Below, piece after piece: positions 34,866 through 43,229 of a stretch of 64,000 nt of DNA. The DNA comes from SHZL01 sp963708905 (GTDB taxonomy: Bacteria > Pseudomonadota > Gammaproteobacteria > Xanthomonadales > SZUA-36). The notes beneath the pieces were generated by a model. That model did not search any database. It was not told where the DNA came from and worked only from the letters and a program-made list of their open reading frames with translations. How positions within the stretch are numbered: the stretch's first letter is position 1; each line of letters begins with the position of its first letter. Location: NCBI GenBank assembly GCA_963708905.1, contig CAVPUV010000012.1, positions 1 through 64,000 of the forward strand, in the 5' to 3' direction. Position numbers and translations under genes: made by a program.

Positions 34866-37313
34866 TCAGAACGGCAGCTCGAGGTCCGGGTTGATGGCCA
34901 GCATGCGGGCCCGAAAAACGTTCTTGATCCGGTTCAGCGCCACCTCGGTTTCGCCGTCAAACCGGACCACCAGGATGGGTGTGGTATTGGACGCCCTCAC
35001 CAGACCCCAGCCATCGGCAAAATCGGCCCGCACACCATCGATGGTGGTCACCGTGGCATCATCAAAATGCGCCCTGGCCTGGAATGCGTCGATGAATGCG
35101 TGGTTCTCCCCTTCCTTCATCATGACTTTCAATTCCGGGGTGCTGAAGCTGGTTGGCAGCGCATTGAGAATCGCTTCAGGCGGCGCCTCGGAGCCGGCCA
35201 GAATCTCCAGCAACCGTGCCGCGGCGTAAATGCCGTCATCGACGCCGTACCATCGTTCTCCGAAAAAGAAATGACCGCTCATCTCACCGGCAAAAGGCGC
35301 GCCGATTTCTTTCATTTTGGCCTTGATCAATGAGTGGCCGGTCTTGTACATCACCGCTTTGCCGCCGGCCTGTTCGATCACTTCTGCCAGATGTGCGGTG
35401 CACTTCACGTCGTATATGATGGTGGCGCCAGGCACCCGGTCAAGCACGTCCATGGCCAACAACATCATGACGCGATCCGGGTAGATAATGGATCCGCCCA
35501 GGGTCACCACGCCAAGCCTGTCGGCATCGCCATCCAGCGCCAGGCCCAGATCCGCATCCATCAACCGCACCGCTTCGATCAGGTCTTTCAGATTGGCTGG
35601 ATCACTGGGGTCGGGATGGTGATTGGGAAACGTCCCGTCCACTTCATCGAACAAGGGCAGCACTTCTGCACCGATATCCCGCAGTACGTCAGCGGCACAT
35701 ACCCCACCTATGCCGTTGCCACAGTCGATGACCACCCGTAATGGACGGTCCAGCTGGATATCGCCGGCGATGCGTTGACGGTACTGTGGCAGCACATCCT
35801 GGTGATCGACCTTGCCCTGACCGGCAGCAAAGTCACTCTCGCTGATGCGCCGGTAAATGGCGCTGATTTGCGCGCCATACAGGGTGTCTCCTGCGACCAT
35901 GATTTTGAAGCCGTTGTAGTCGGGGGGGTTGTGACTGCCGGTGATCATGATTCCGGACCCGGCGGCCAGCTCGTGCGCGGCGAAATACAGCACGCCCGTA
36001 GGTACGGCGCCAATGTCCAGGACGTTGCAGCCACTGGAGGTAATGCCTTCGATCATACCCTCCACCAGCGCGGGGCCAGACAGCCGGCCATCTCGCGCCA
36101 CCACTACCGGGCCGGCGTTTTTCTCCAGTGCCAGCGTGCCGAGCACCCGCCCCACCTGGACCGCCACACCGGCATCCAGGGTTTCGCCGATCACACCGCG
36201 TATGTCATAAGCGCGGAATATTTCTGCTGTCAGCGCCACTGGACTCATTTCGCTGGGCTTGTCACTGTGTCGCTGTTTGATGTCATAGCGCAAACGCATG
36301 GGCGGTGGATCCGGTTCCTGCTGGCGCGGGGGCGGGGGCGGATCGAGCGGCTTTGGCTTCAACACGGGTGACTCTGTCGGAACGGGTTCTTCACGCAGCC
36401 CCGTGTCCTCGACTTCGGGTGGTTCGGGAATTGCCGCAAGCACCTTCTCTGCTGGCTGCTCCCGGCTCCACTGCCGGTTTTTAAGGAACAGAACAGCTGC
36501 CGCTGCGAGCATCAGCACTCCAAGTACCAGAGCAGTCACCAGTACGGATGTGTTCATTAATTCGGCATGAAAAACCAGCGGCAGTTCGATACGAAACAGG
36601 GTGCCGCCTACCGGAAGTTTCTGGGTAATCTTGCCTGCAGGTTCCAGTGTCCCATACTGTTTAAGCACGGTTGCGGCCTGTCTGCCGTTGTTTTGTGACA
36701 GGCTGACGTAGCCCACGCTGGAAGTGTCCGGCTTGAAATGTGACAGGATGTATTCTGGATCAACGGTGATGGCGATGTATCCAGCGATGCTGTCACCGCT
36801 TTTTACTGCCGTGGCGGCCACCAGCATGGGCGGCTGCAAACTGCCGTGCAGCTGCAACGGTGGGCCCAGACCATTTTCCGCTGCCATGAACATTTCCAGC
36901 AAGGCATAACCATCGGCCCCTGCCGCAGCGGGATTGAACGCTTTCAGGTCGCCGGGGTAGAGCTGTACCTGTTTGATTTCGCCGACAAGACCGGACAAGT
37001 AGTGCTGCAGGCCCTCGGCCTTGCCCGGTTCAGCCAAAGCCAGGACCGCCAGCGCCTGCGTCTGATCATCTTCCAGCGTACGCTGCAGGGAGGCGGCCGC
37101 ATCCATCGCCATCGTAACGGCGTGCTGCCCCTCGCTCATGGCTTGATCAGCCGCATGACGGCTGCTCATGTCCGCACCTTTCAGCCAAATCGGCAGGCCA
37201 ATCAACAGGCCGGCAAACAACACCATGACCACGATCAAGCGGGTATCGACACGGCGTTTGCCGACGGCGGCCAGCAGTTCCTGTAATGTTGCCTTCACAT
37301 CCTTCATAGCCAA
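34866..37313 (-). CDS. algC: Phosphomannomutase/phosphoglucomutase AlgC with membrane sensor-like N-terminus
   Basis: An 815-residue protein. The C-terminal 455 residues are a complete alpha-D-phosphohexomutase: active serine in GIMITGSHNPPDYNGFK, metal site LALDGDADRLGVV, sugar loop GEMSGHFFF and phosphate site RASNTTPILVVRFDG. It makes mannose-1-P or glucose-1-P for polysaccharide synthesis. In front lies a membrane part: a helix near residues 25-43, a periplasmic region of about 210 residues, a second helix near 258-280 and a proline-rich linker. The long form is also found in some Pseudomonas-type AlgC proteins. Linkage to dut, 100 bases away, is conserved in gammaproteobacteria. Confidence 0.92.
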   Translation of the reverse strand: MAMKDVKATLQELLAAVGKRRVDTRLIVVMVLFAGLLIGLPIWLKGADMSSRHAADQAMSEGQHAVTMAMDAAASLQRTLEDDQTQALAVLALAEPGKAEGLQHYLSGLVGEIKQVQLYPGDLKAFNPAAAGADGYALLEMFMAAENGLGPPLQLHGSLQPPMLVAATAVKSGDSIAGYIAITVDPEYILSHFKPDTSSVGYVSLSQNNGRQAATVLKQYGTLEPAGKITQKLPVGGTLFRIELPLVFHAELMNTSVLVTALVLGVLMLAAAAVLFLKNRQWSREQPAEKVLAAIPEPPEVEDTGLREEPVPTESPVLKPKPLDPPPPPRQQEPDPPPMRLRYDIKQRHSDKPSEMSPVALTAEIFRAYDIRGVIGETLDAGVAVQVGRVLGTLALEKNAGPVVVARDGRLSGPALVEGMIEGITSSGCNVLDIGAVPTGVLYFAAHELAAGSGIMITGSHNPPDYNGFKIMVAGDTLYGAQISAIYRRISESDFAAGQGKVDHQDVLPQYRQRIAGDIQLDRPLRVVIDCGNGIGGVCAADVLRDIGAEVLPLFDEVDGTFPNHHPDPSDPANLKDLIEAVRLMDADLGLALDGDADRLGVVTLGGSIIYPDRVMMLLAMDVLDRVPGATIIYDVKCTAHLAEVIEQAGGKAVMYKTGHSLIKAKMKEIGAPFAGEMSGHFFFGERWYGVDDGIYAAARLLEILAGSEAPPEAILNALPTSFSTPELKVMMKEGENHAFIDAFQARAHFDDATVTTIDGVRADFADGWGLVRASNTTPILVVRFDGETEVALNRIKNVFRARMLAINPDLELPF

Positions 37314-37413
37314 TGCTCCATACCTCTCACGTCCCGCCGGGACCCGCTTTGCGCCATGCTCAGGCCTGACAGCATGTCCGACTCAGGCCAGCGTCGCTCA
37401 TGGTGTGTTCGCG

Positions 37414-37869
37414 TCAGCGCTTCCCCGTGTGGCCGAAGCCGCCCTCTCCGCGCTTCGAAGTCTCGAACTCGGTGACCAACTCCCACTGTGCTCGCACGAC
37501 GGGCAAAAAAACCATCTGCGCAATACGCGCGCCGACCTGAATTTCGAAGGCCTCTGCGGAGCGGTTCCAACAGGACACATAGACCTGGCCCTGGTAATCG
37601 CTGTCGATCAAACCCACCAGGTTGCCGAGTACAATGCCGTGTTTGTGCCCCAGGCCTGACCGGGGGAGCAGAACCGCAGCCAGGCCGGTATCTGCCAAAT
37701 GCATGGCAAAGCCGGTCGGTATCAAGCGGGTTTCGCCCGATTCTATCCTGATGGTTTCGTCCATGCAGGCGCGCAAATCCATGCCGGCCGAACCTGCGGT
37801 AGCGTAATCTGGCAGCGGAATTTCCGTTCCCAGCCTGGGATCGATCACCTTGATTTGAATGGGTTTCAA
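37414..37869 (-). CDS. dut: dUTP diphosphatase
   Basis: A 151-residue trimeric dUTPase that hydrolyses dUTP to dUMP. All five motifs are visible: AGSAGMDLRA, LLPRSGLGHKHGIVLGN, GLIDSDYQGQVYVSCWN, the region FEIQVGARIAQMVFLPV and RGEGGFGHTG. I chose TTG 37869 because it gives MKPIQIKVIDPRLGTEIPLP, aligning with the E. coli start, and AGGGAAG lies eight bases upstream. An ATG at 37893 would add eight residues. It precedes algC, as in Pseudomonas; the usual coaBC neighbour is missing. Confidence 0.95.
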   Translation of the reverse strand: MKPIQIKVIDPRLGTEIPLPDYATAGSAGMDLRACMDETIRIESGETRLIPTGFAMHLADTGLAAVLLPRSGLGHKHGIVLGNLVGLIDSDYQGQVYVSCWNRSAEAFEIQVGARIAQMVFLPVVRAQWELVTEFETSKRGEGGFGHTGKR

Positions 37870-37980
37870 CGTTTGTGCTTCCCTGTGGCCCATGAATCAC
37901 GGCCGTGGCCGCATTTTCCGGGCGCCCGCGCAATCATAACAAGCCTGGGTAGTGAATGCCTCCGCCCTGTTCCATAGGAA

Positions 37981-38134
37981 CCTGTCAGACTTAACGCTGA
38001 TCTACTGCGGCAAAGCCGGATTTGGTCATATTTTTCGCTCTTTCTCGTTAAATAGCGGTGCTATTCGCCTCAAAAGAGCGAAAAATCTGCCTCAAACCGG
38101 CTTTCCCTCGCTACGATCGGTTAAGTCCGACAGG
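37981..38134. repeat. 154-bp imperfect palindrome between dut and radC
   Basis: The ends pair as CCTGTCAGACTTAACG with the complement of GTTAAGTCCGACAGG. Further in, AAAGCCGG pairs with CCGGCTTT and ATTTTTCGCTCTTT with AAAAGAGCGAAAAAT, meeting at AAATAGC-GGT-GCTATT. This looks like a non-coding mobile element or a strong bidirectional hairpin. The gap 37870-38244 holds nothing else that I can support. Confidence 0.85.
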
Positions 38135-38244
38135 CTCTTGGCACCTGCGCGAGCCGAAAGATTACACCAACTGGCGGTGATCTTCGCTGTCGCCCGCTTG
38201 CCCCGGCGGGCATGCTGGCACAAGGCTCAAGAGAGGCGAGGCAT

Positions 38245-38916
38245 GTGTTGAATTTAACGGCTGAATCACTGGCGCCACGGGAGAAGATGTTGCAGATGGG
38301 CGTGGCCGCGCTGTCCGACCACGAATTGCTGGCCATCCTGCTCCGCACCGGGGTCGATTCGATGCCGGTGCTCGAGCTGGCGCGCGGTTTGCTGGAACGC
38401 TTTGGCGGCCTGCGTGGCCTGCTGCGGGCTGATCAGCGTGCCATGCAGGAGCAACACGGCCTGGGTCCGGTCAAGTCTGCTCAATTGGCTGCCGTACTGG
38501 AGTTGTCCCGCCGGTATTTGCACCAGACCCTGGTGCGGGGAGCGCCGCTGGAAAGCCCCCAGGCAACGGAACAGTACCTCAAATCCGCGCTGCGCGACTG
38601 CCCTCATGAGGTATTTGCCTGTTTGTTTCTCGATACCCGGCACCGGGTGATCGCATTTGAGGAGCTGTTCCACGGCACCATTGACGGCGCCACGGTCTAC
38701 CCCCGGGTGGTTGCGGAGAAAGCCCTGACCCATGGAGCGGCTGCACTTATCGTCGCGCATAACCACCCCTCCGGCGTCAGCGAGCCCAGCCTGGCCGACC
38801 AGGCCATCACGCGGCGCCTCAAAGAGGCGCTGGCACTACTGGACATTCGCCTGCTGGATCATTTCGTCATTGGCGAGGGCACGCCGGTTTCCATGGCTGC
38901 GCGCGGACTTATATAG
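38245..38916 (+). CDS. radC: RadC family protein
   Basis: About 223 residues. The N-terminal helix-hairpin-helix region (PREKMLQMGVAALSDHELLA, ILLRTG) is followed by a JAB1/MPN metal-binding domain with ELFHGTIDGATVYPR and the metal motif AHNHPSG. The biochemical role of RadC is unproven despite the name. I chose the GTG at 38245 (MLNLTAESLAPREKML) because of GAGAGGCGAGG upstream and the usual family start; an ATG at 38212 is an alternative. The stop codon TAG at 38914-38916 is formed at the junction with the five-hairpin element. Confidence 0.92.
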   Translation: MLNLTAESLAPREKMLQMGVAALSDHELLAILLRTGVDSMPVLELARGLLERFGGLRGLLRADQRAMQEQHGLGPVKSAQLAAVLELSRRYLHQTLVRGAPLESPQATEQYLKSALRDCPHEVFACLFLDTRHRVIAFEELFHGTIDGATVYPRVVAEKALTHGAAALIVAHNHPSGVSEPSLADQAITRRLKEALALLDIRLLDHFVIGEGTPVSMAARGLI

Positions 38917-39065
38917 CGTCTGTCCATAAACGGGCATCCCAGCCCGTTATGGAATCGCGAAGCAAAAGCGTGGTTTTGCTTCGCTCACATTTTCAATGAC
39001 GTACATCATTGAAAATGGCGGCACTTCCATGTGCCGCGTTAGCGCATCCATTTCCGGATGCGCGC
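38916..39065. repeat. Five-hairpin element, copy 3 (at radC stop codon)
   Basis: All five hairpins are intact, including the fifth (GCGCATCC/GGATGCGC, loop ATTTCC). TATATA flanks it at 38910-38915 and 39066-39071. The right flank reads TATATAAT, so the radC stop was TAA before insertion and is TAG now, exactly as in copy 2. Confidence 0.9.
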
Positions 39066-39106
39066 TATATAATTGCAACCCAACGCGGCGCGAAACGTTG
39101 AATTCC

Positions 39107-39135
39107 TTGCATCTGCTCTGCGCTTGCGGTATAAA
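39107..39135 (+). promoter_or_regulatory. Sigma-70 type promoter of rpmB-rpmG
   Basis: A -35 box TTGCAT (39107-39112) and a -10 box TATAAA (39130-39135) with a 17-base spacer lie about 50 bases before the rpmB start. The match to consensus is 4/6 and 5/6. The position after the inserted element means that rpmB keeps its own promoter. Confidence 0.7.
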
Positions 39136-39183
39136 GTGCGGCTGATTTTCGTACCAGATTAAATTTTTCAAACGGGAATTCCC

Positions 39184-39420
39184 ATGTCCAGAACGTGCCA
39201 AGTAACCGGAAAGAGTCCGATGTCCGGTCACAACGTGTCGCACTCCAATATCAAGAGCAAGCGGCGTTTTCTACCCAACCTTCACAACCACCGCTTTTGG
39301 GTGGAAAGCGAGAACCGTTGGGTTAAACTACGCGTGTCGACCAAGGGTCTGCGGATTATCGACAAAAATGGCATCGATGCCGTGTTGAGCGATATTCGCG
39401 CCCGCGGCAAGAAAGCCTGA
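39184..39420 (+). CDS. rpmB: 50S ribosomal protein L28
   Basis: A 78-residue ribosomal protein of normal length (78 in E. coli). It begins MSRTCQVTGKSPMSGHNVSH and contains SNIKSKRRFLPNLHNHRFWV and LRVSTKGLRIIDKNGIDAV. It has one cysteine only, so it is the form without a zinc ribbon. It forms an operon with rpmG, 10 bases downstream. Confidence 0.98.
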   Translation: MSRTCQVTGKSPMSGHNVSHSNIKSKRRFLPNLHNHRFWVESENRWVKLRVSTKGLRIIDKNGIDAVLSDIRARGKKA

Positions 39421-39430
39421 GGAGATCATT

Positions 39431-39598
39431 ATGGCCAAAAGCGCACGAGACAAGATTCGCCTGAATTCCTCCGCCGGAACAGGACATTTTTACACCACGG
39501 ACAAAAACAAGAAAAACACGCCGGAAAAAATGGAAGTAAAAAAATACGACCCGGTAGTACGCAAGCACGTCATTTACAAAGAAGGCAAAATAAAATAA
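39431..39598 (+). CDS. rpmG: 50S ribosomal protein L33
   Basis: A 55-residue protein beginning MAKSARDKIRLNSSAGTGHF and ending RKHVIYKEGKIK. It is the zinc-independent form, with no cysteine. GGAGATC precedes the ATG. The length is that of E. coli L33. A strong terminator follows 20 bases later. Confidence 0.97.
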   Translation: MAKSARDKIRLNSSAGTGHFYTTDKNKKNTPEKMEVKKYDPVVRKHVIYKEGKIK

Positions 39599-39618
39599 CA
39601 GCCCACGGTTGTAGAAAG

Positions 39619-39644
39619 GCCCGCCGAGCGGCGGGCTTTTTTTT
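39619..39644 (+). terminator. Rho-independent terminator of rpmB-rpmG
   Basis: The stem GCCCGCC/GGCGGGC with loop GAGC is followed by eight T residues. It lies 20 bases after the rpmG stop codon and closes the operon. Confidence 0.93.
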
Positions 39645-39692
39645 GCCTGTATTCCACACCCACAGGTCAAAACTTTTCCCCCACCTTTCGGG

Positions 39693-39795
39693 CCTGATTG
39701 GGGGCCTTCTTCCGGGACACGGCGTTAATACATCCCTGTAGCCTCGGATGAAACATCCTGTTTCATATGGTCCCGGAAGAAGGCCCCCAATCAGG
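39693..39795. repeat. Palindromic element with 26-bp arms (first of two)
   Basis: CCTGATTGGGGGCCTTCTTC plus CGGGAC at 39693-39718 is the exact complement of 39770-39795. The 51-base interior contains the minor hairpin GGATGAAACATCC. It is non-coding and lies in the 550-base gap before mutM. Confidence 0.88.
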
Positions 39796-39927
39796 CTTTT
39801 GAGCTCGAGGTTAAACCAACGATCGAGGTGCAAGTAAAACAGGCGATCAATTGTTCCTTCCAATACTTCCACTTTCCCACATCGATATTCCCAGGAATGA
39901 TTTCGGAACGAGCTTTATGCCAAAGAG

Positions 39928-40031
39928 CTGAAGCGGGGAGTTATTTTCAGGACCGTACGCAACAGGGACGTTGCGTCCGAGCCCCCAGGGACGGGTTTAC
40001 GGCGTGTCCTGAAAATAACTCCCCGTTTCAG
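39928..40031. repeat. Palindromic element with 26-bp arms (second of two)
   Basis: CTGAAGCGGGGAGTTATTTT plus CAGGAC at 39928-39953 pairs with 40006-40031 with one mismatch. Inside is the hairpin CGCAAC-AGGGAC-GTTGCG. The architecture (26-base arms, about 52-base interior, small inner hairpin) mirrors the element at 39693 although the sequence differs. The remaining gap up to 40152 shows no gene. Confidence 0.88.
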
Positions 40032-40152
40032 CCCCCCCTCTGGAACCAAACAAACGGTGTATCGGCCTTTATACATCTTCAGAATCCTGTCCGATGCCAT
40101 CCAGACGTAGTACGCTCTGCAATCCTGAAAAACACGATGCCCTGGACCTGAA

Positions 40153-40965
40153 TTGCCTGAATTACCCGAAGTCGAAACCACTCTGAACGGCATCCGCCCG
40201 TTCCTGCAGGGGCATGTGATCCGGCAGGTTAGGGTGCGCAACCCCGCCTTGCGCTGGCCGGTCACGGCCGCCGTGCAGCAAGTCTGCGGCCAACAGGTTC
40301 ATCGGTTGAGCCGGCGCGCCAAATACCTGCTGATCGAATGCGAAACCGGTGGATTGATGTGCCACCTGGGGATGTCCGGGTCATTGCGTATCTGCCAGGA
40401 CGGCGATCCTGCACGGCTGCACGACCACTTCGACCTGGTGCTTGACTCTGCTTACTGCGTGCGGTTTCACGATCCGCGGCGCTTTGGCGCATTACTGTGG
40501 TGGGATCCGCCCTTTCAGGCTCACGAGCTGTTGCGCGAACTCGGCCCGGAGCCACTCTCGCAGGAATTCGATGGGGAATACCTGTGGCAGCGTGCACGTC
40601 AACTGCGAACACCGGTGAAGAATTTCATCATGAACGGCAAAGTGGTGGTGGGGGTAGGAAATATTTATGCCTCCGAAGCACTGTACATGGCCGGTATACA
40701 CCCGTCCCGCGCGGCCGGACGGATTGCTCTTCCCCGTTACCAGACCCTGGTTGAGGTCATCAAGGACGTGCTGCAGCGCGCCATCCGCCGCGGTGGCACC
40801 ACGCTGCGCGATTTTGTCAACTCCGCAGGCGAACCCGGTTACTTTGCCCAGGAACTGCTGGTTTATGATCGCGAGGGCAAAGCCTGTTTCCAGTGCCAGA
40901 CGCCGATTTGGCGCACGGTCATCGGACAGCGTTCGAGTTATTATTGTCCACGTTGCCAGCGTTAG
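40153..40965 (+). CDS. mutM: Formamidopyrimidine-DNA glycosylase
   Basis: A 270-residue repair enzyme that removes 8-oxoguanine and formamidopyrimidines. The catalytic N-terminus is PELPEVETTLNGI (the start codon is TTG at 40153, and Pro after the start is the nucleophile). The lysine lies in RRAKYLLIECETGG, the HhH region ends NIYASEALYMAGIHPSRAAG, and the zinc finger is CFQCQTPIW...YYCPRCQR. Length is as in E. coli (269). Confidence 0.97.
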   Translation: MPELPEVETTLNGIRPFLQGHVIRQVRVRNPALRWPVTAAVQQVCGQQVHRLSRRAKYLLIECETGGLMCHLGMSGSLRICQDGDPARLHDHFDLVLDSAYCVRFHDPRRFGALLWWDPPFQAHELLRELGPEPLSQEFDGEYLWQRARQLRTPVKNFIMNGKVVVGVGNIYASEALYMAGIHPSRAAGRIALPRYQTLVEVIKDVLQRAIRRGGTTLRDFVNSAGEPGYFAQELLVYDREGKACFQCQTPIWRTVIGQRSSYYCPRCQR

Positions 40966-41017
40966 CGGCGGCAAGCCAGGCACATCCTTACAGCAAACCA
41001 GCCCCAGGAACCATGTG

Positions 41018-42154
41018 ATGAAAAAAGCAAGCAAGGCCGTGCATGCCGGCAATCGCAGAGAACTCAACTTTGGCGGTATCAACACCCCCATTTTTACCTC
41101 CAGTGCGATCGAATACCTGGACGATACCGAGGTACGTTACCCGCGTTATTTCAACACGCTGAACAGCCTGGTAGTGGCGGAAAAAATTGCTGCGCTGGAA
41201 AATGCCGGGGCCGCCCTGGTGACGAGTTCCGGCATGGCGGCCATCAGCACGGTAGTGTTGGGTCTGCTGCGGCCGGGTGATCACGCGATCATGCTGGAAG
41301 GCCTGTACGGCGGCACCCATGCGATGATCACGACCGAGTTCCGCCGTTTTGGTATCCGTTGGACCTTCGTGCCGGCCGATCCGGCCGCCATGGAAACGGC
41401 CGTCGAAGCAGACACGCGGATGTTGTTCATCGAATCGCCCACCAACCCCCTGATGACGGTACTTGATCTTGACGCGGTAGCGGGCATCGCCCGGCGCCGG
41501 CGCCTGTGGTCGGTCATCGACGGAACCTTCGCCACGCCCATACTGCAGAACCCCATCGATCACGGTTTCGACCTGGTGGTGCACAGTGGCACCAAGTACC
41601 TCGGCGGCCACAGCGACCTGTGCTGCGGCGCCATTGCCGGCTCGGCGGAGCTGATCGAACGCCTGCGCCAGCATGCCCTGATGCACGGCGGCAGCCTCAA
41701 TGCCCAGGATTGCCACCTGCTGGAACGCAGCCTGAAAACCCTGCACCTGCGGGTGCGGCAGCAGAGCCACAACGCGCTGGCGGTGGCGCGGGCGCTGCAG
41801 CAACAAACCCGCATTGCCCAGGTCTACTATCCCGGCCTGCCGCAGCACCCCCAGCACGGCATTGCCGCGCGGCAAATGCAGGATTTTGGTGGCATGCTGA
41901 GTTTCGACCTGGACCGTGCGCTGGATCCTGTGCTGTTCCTGCGGTCACTGCAGATGATCCGTTGTGCGGTCAGCCTGGGCGGGGTTGAAACCACCATTTG
42001 TCAGCCGGTCGCGACATCGCACCAGAAAATGGCGGCGGCCGAACGGGACCGCCTGGGAATTTCGCCTGCCTTGCTGCGCCTGTCGGTGGGCATCGAAGAC
42101 CCGGAAGACATCATCGCGGACCTGCTGCAGGCGCTGGCACGGACCGACAGCTGA
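41018..42154 (+). CDS. Cys/Met metabolism PLP-dependent enzyme (cystathionine lyase/synthase family)
   Basis: A 378-residue trans-sulfuration enzyme of the MetB/MetC/CGS group. The PLP lysine lies in LVVHSGTKYLGGHSDLCCGA, the cofactor contacts are in VTSSGMAAIS and LFIESPTNPL, and the C-terminus carries LRLSVGIEDPEDIIADLLQA. It could be a cystathionine beta-lyase, gamma-lyase or gamma-synthase; motifs alone do not decide, so I give no symbol. The ATG at 41018 is preceded by CAGGAACC and lies 52 bases after mutM on the same strand. Confidence 0.9.
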   Translation: MKKASKAVHAGNRRELNFGGINTPIFTSSAIEYLDDTEVRYPRYFNTLNSLVVAEKIAALENAGAALVTSSGMAAISTVVLGLLRPGDHAIMLEGLYGGTHAMITTEFRRFGIRWTFVPADPAAMETAVEADTRMLFIESPTNPLMTVLDLDAVAGIARRRRLWSVIDGTFATPILQNPIDHGFDLVVHSGTKYLGGHSDLCCGAIAGSAELIERLRQHALMHGGSLNAQDCHLLERSLKTLHLRVRQQSHNALAVARALQQQTRIAQVYYPGLPQHPQHGIAARQMQDFGGMLSFDLDRALDPVLFLRSLQMIRCAVSLGGVETTICQPVATSHQKMAAAERDRLGISPALLRLSVGIEDPEDIIADLLQALARTDS

Positions 42155-42160
42155 ACGGCA

Positions 42161-42370
42161 TCAGGAGCCGTCAGCGGCTTCCTGGGCGTCCAACTGTTTG
42201 CGGTGTTGATCCAGCTCCTCGAGGTAGTCTTTTTGCTGAAACTTTTCGGCCTTGCGCAGCGGTACGATCTGGTCGCCAATAAAGGTTTCTTCTAGCGGCG
42301 GCGGTTCCCGTTGCGGCCACCAGGCGTAAGCCAGCAGCAGTACAATGATGATGATTACAAGAAAACGCAT
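42161..42370 (-). CDS. Small membrane-anchored protein downstream of tdk
   Basis: A 69-residue protein starting MRFLVIIIIVLLLAYAWWPQ, a single N-terminal membrane helix, followed by a charged cytoplasmic or periplasmic tail ending QLDAQEAADGS. It has its own ribosome binding site, GGAGGG, seven bases before the ATG at 42370, which argues for separate translation. As sequenced it is in frame with tdk without an intervening stop, which I attribute to an extra base in the tdk 3' end. I do not recognise the family. Confidence 0.65.
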   Translation of the reverse strand: MRFLVIIIIVLLLAYAWWPQREPPPLEETFIGDQIVPLRKAEKFQQKDYLEELDQHRKQLDAQEAADGS

Positions 42371-43060
42371 GGCATGCCCTCCGTTGAAAAGGCTGTGGTT
42401 CAGTCCAACAAGTCTGGTCTGTGCATCCTCCGCTTTTTTATCCTCGGCGCGTTCCAGTGGATCGATCAGGCGCACGCGCTTGCCACCGTGGAATACTTCT
42501 TTAAAGGCTTTGCGGCTGACGGAAACGTAGCGCTCATTGCCGCCGATTTCGACCTGGGATCCTTCCTTCAAGGCATACCCGGCCTCATCGAGGCGCACCA
42601 CCATGGTGGCCTTGCGCCCGGTATGGCAAATGGTTTTGATTTCCTCAAGCTGGTCGCTCCAGGCCAACAGGTAACGACTGCCCTCGAACAGTTCGCCCTG
42701 GAAATCGGTGCGCAGACCAAAGCACAGCACCGGGATTTCCAGCCGGTCCACCACCTCGGTCAACTGGTACACCTGGTCGCGGCTGAGGAATTGCGCCTCG
42801 TCGACCAGCACGCAATGGATGTTACGCTCTTGCAGTTCCTGCTGAACATGGGCAAACAGATCGCTGCCGGGATCAAATACCGCTGCTGCAGCCTCCAGAC
42901 CGATGCGTGACCGAATGACACCCACTCGATGACGGTCATCCAGCGCGGGCGTAAACAGCAGTGGATTCATGCCCCGCTCGCGGTAATTGTGTGCGGACTG
43001 GAGCAACAGCGTCGTCTTGCCGGCATTCATTGCCGAATAATAAAAATATAACTTAGCCAT
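42161..43060 (-). CDS. tdk: Thymidine kinase (type II), running into the next gene as sequenced
   Basis: Residues 1 to about 200 are a thymidine kinase: P-loop AMNAGKTTLLLQSAHNYRER, VLVDEAQFL, and the lasso-type segment IGGNERYVSVSRKAFKEVF. In E. coli Tdk four residues hold zinc (CHCG and CRKH); here they read CHTG and SRKA, so three of four ligands are lost. The frame continues 78 residues past the kinase to 42161. Deleting one base near 42400-42470 would end the kinase at TGA 42400 (…AEDAQTDLLD), about 219 residues, and leave the small membrane protein separate. Confidence 0.88.
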   Translation of the reverse strand: MAKLYFYYSAMNAGKTTLLLQSAHNYRERGMNPLLFTPALDDRHRVGVIRSRIGLEAAAAVFDPGSDLFAHVQQELQERNIHCVLVDEAQFLSRDQVYQLTEVVDRLEIPVLCFGLRTDFQGELFEGSRYLLAWSDQLEEIKTICHTGRKATMVVRLDEAGYALKEGSQVEIGGNERYVSVSRKAFKEVFHGGKRVRLIDPLERAEDKKAEDAQTRLVGLNHSLFNGGHAMRFLVIIIIVLLLAYAWWPQREPPPLEETFIGDQIVPLRKAEKFQQKDYLEELDQHRKQLDAQEAADGS

Positions 43061-43155
43061 CGATATACTCGCGCATCAGTTGCACTATCTCCGGGCGCTA
43101 TGCGTAATAGCCGGACCAGGCTTTCGCGCGTGATATTCACCGGACGGCGCGCCAT
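43053..43155 (-). CDS. Possible small ORF overlapping tdk start, +1 frameshift
   Basis: Reading back from the tdk start gives MARRPVNITRESLVRLLRIA and then, after a shift of one base in CCGGGCGC near 43091, PEIVQLMREYIDG with its stop TAA overlapping the tdk ATG. The 103 bases are 3n+1. Coupling to tdk would be natural, but the product is only 33 residues and I do not recognise it. Confidence 0.3.
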
Positions 43156-43229
43156 TTTACCGGCATGCGTCTGCAAATCATAGGAAGTGGCCACGGTCAG
43201 GGTGAATCCCCCACGCCCTCTTTAAAGGT

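Noticed and set aside
42161..43060. A real fusion of thymidine kinase with a membrane protein
   Set aside because: The downstream part has its own GGAGGG and ATG at ideal spacing, and a one-base correction gives a natural tdk stop at 42400.
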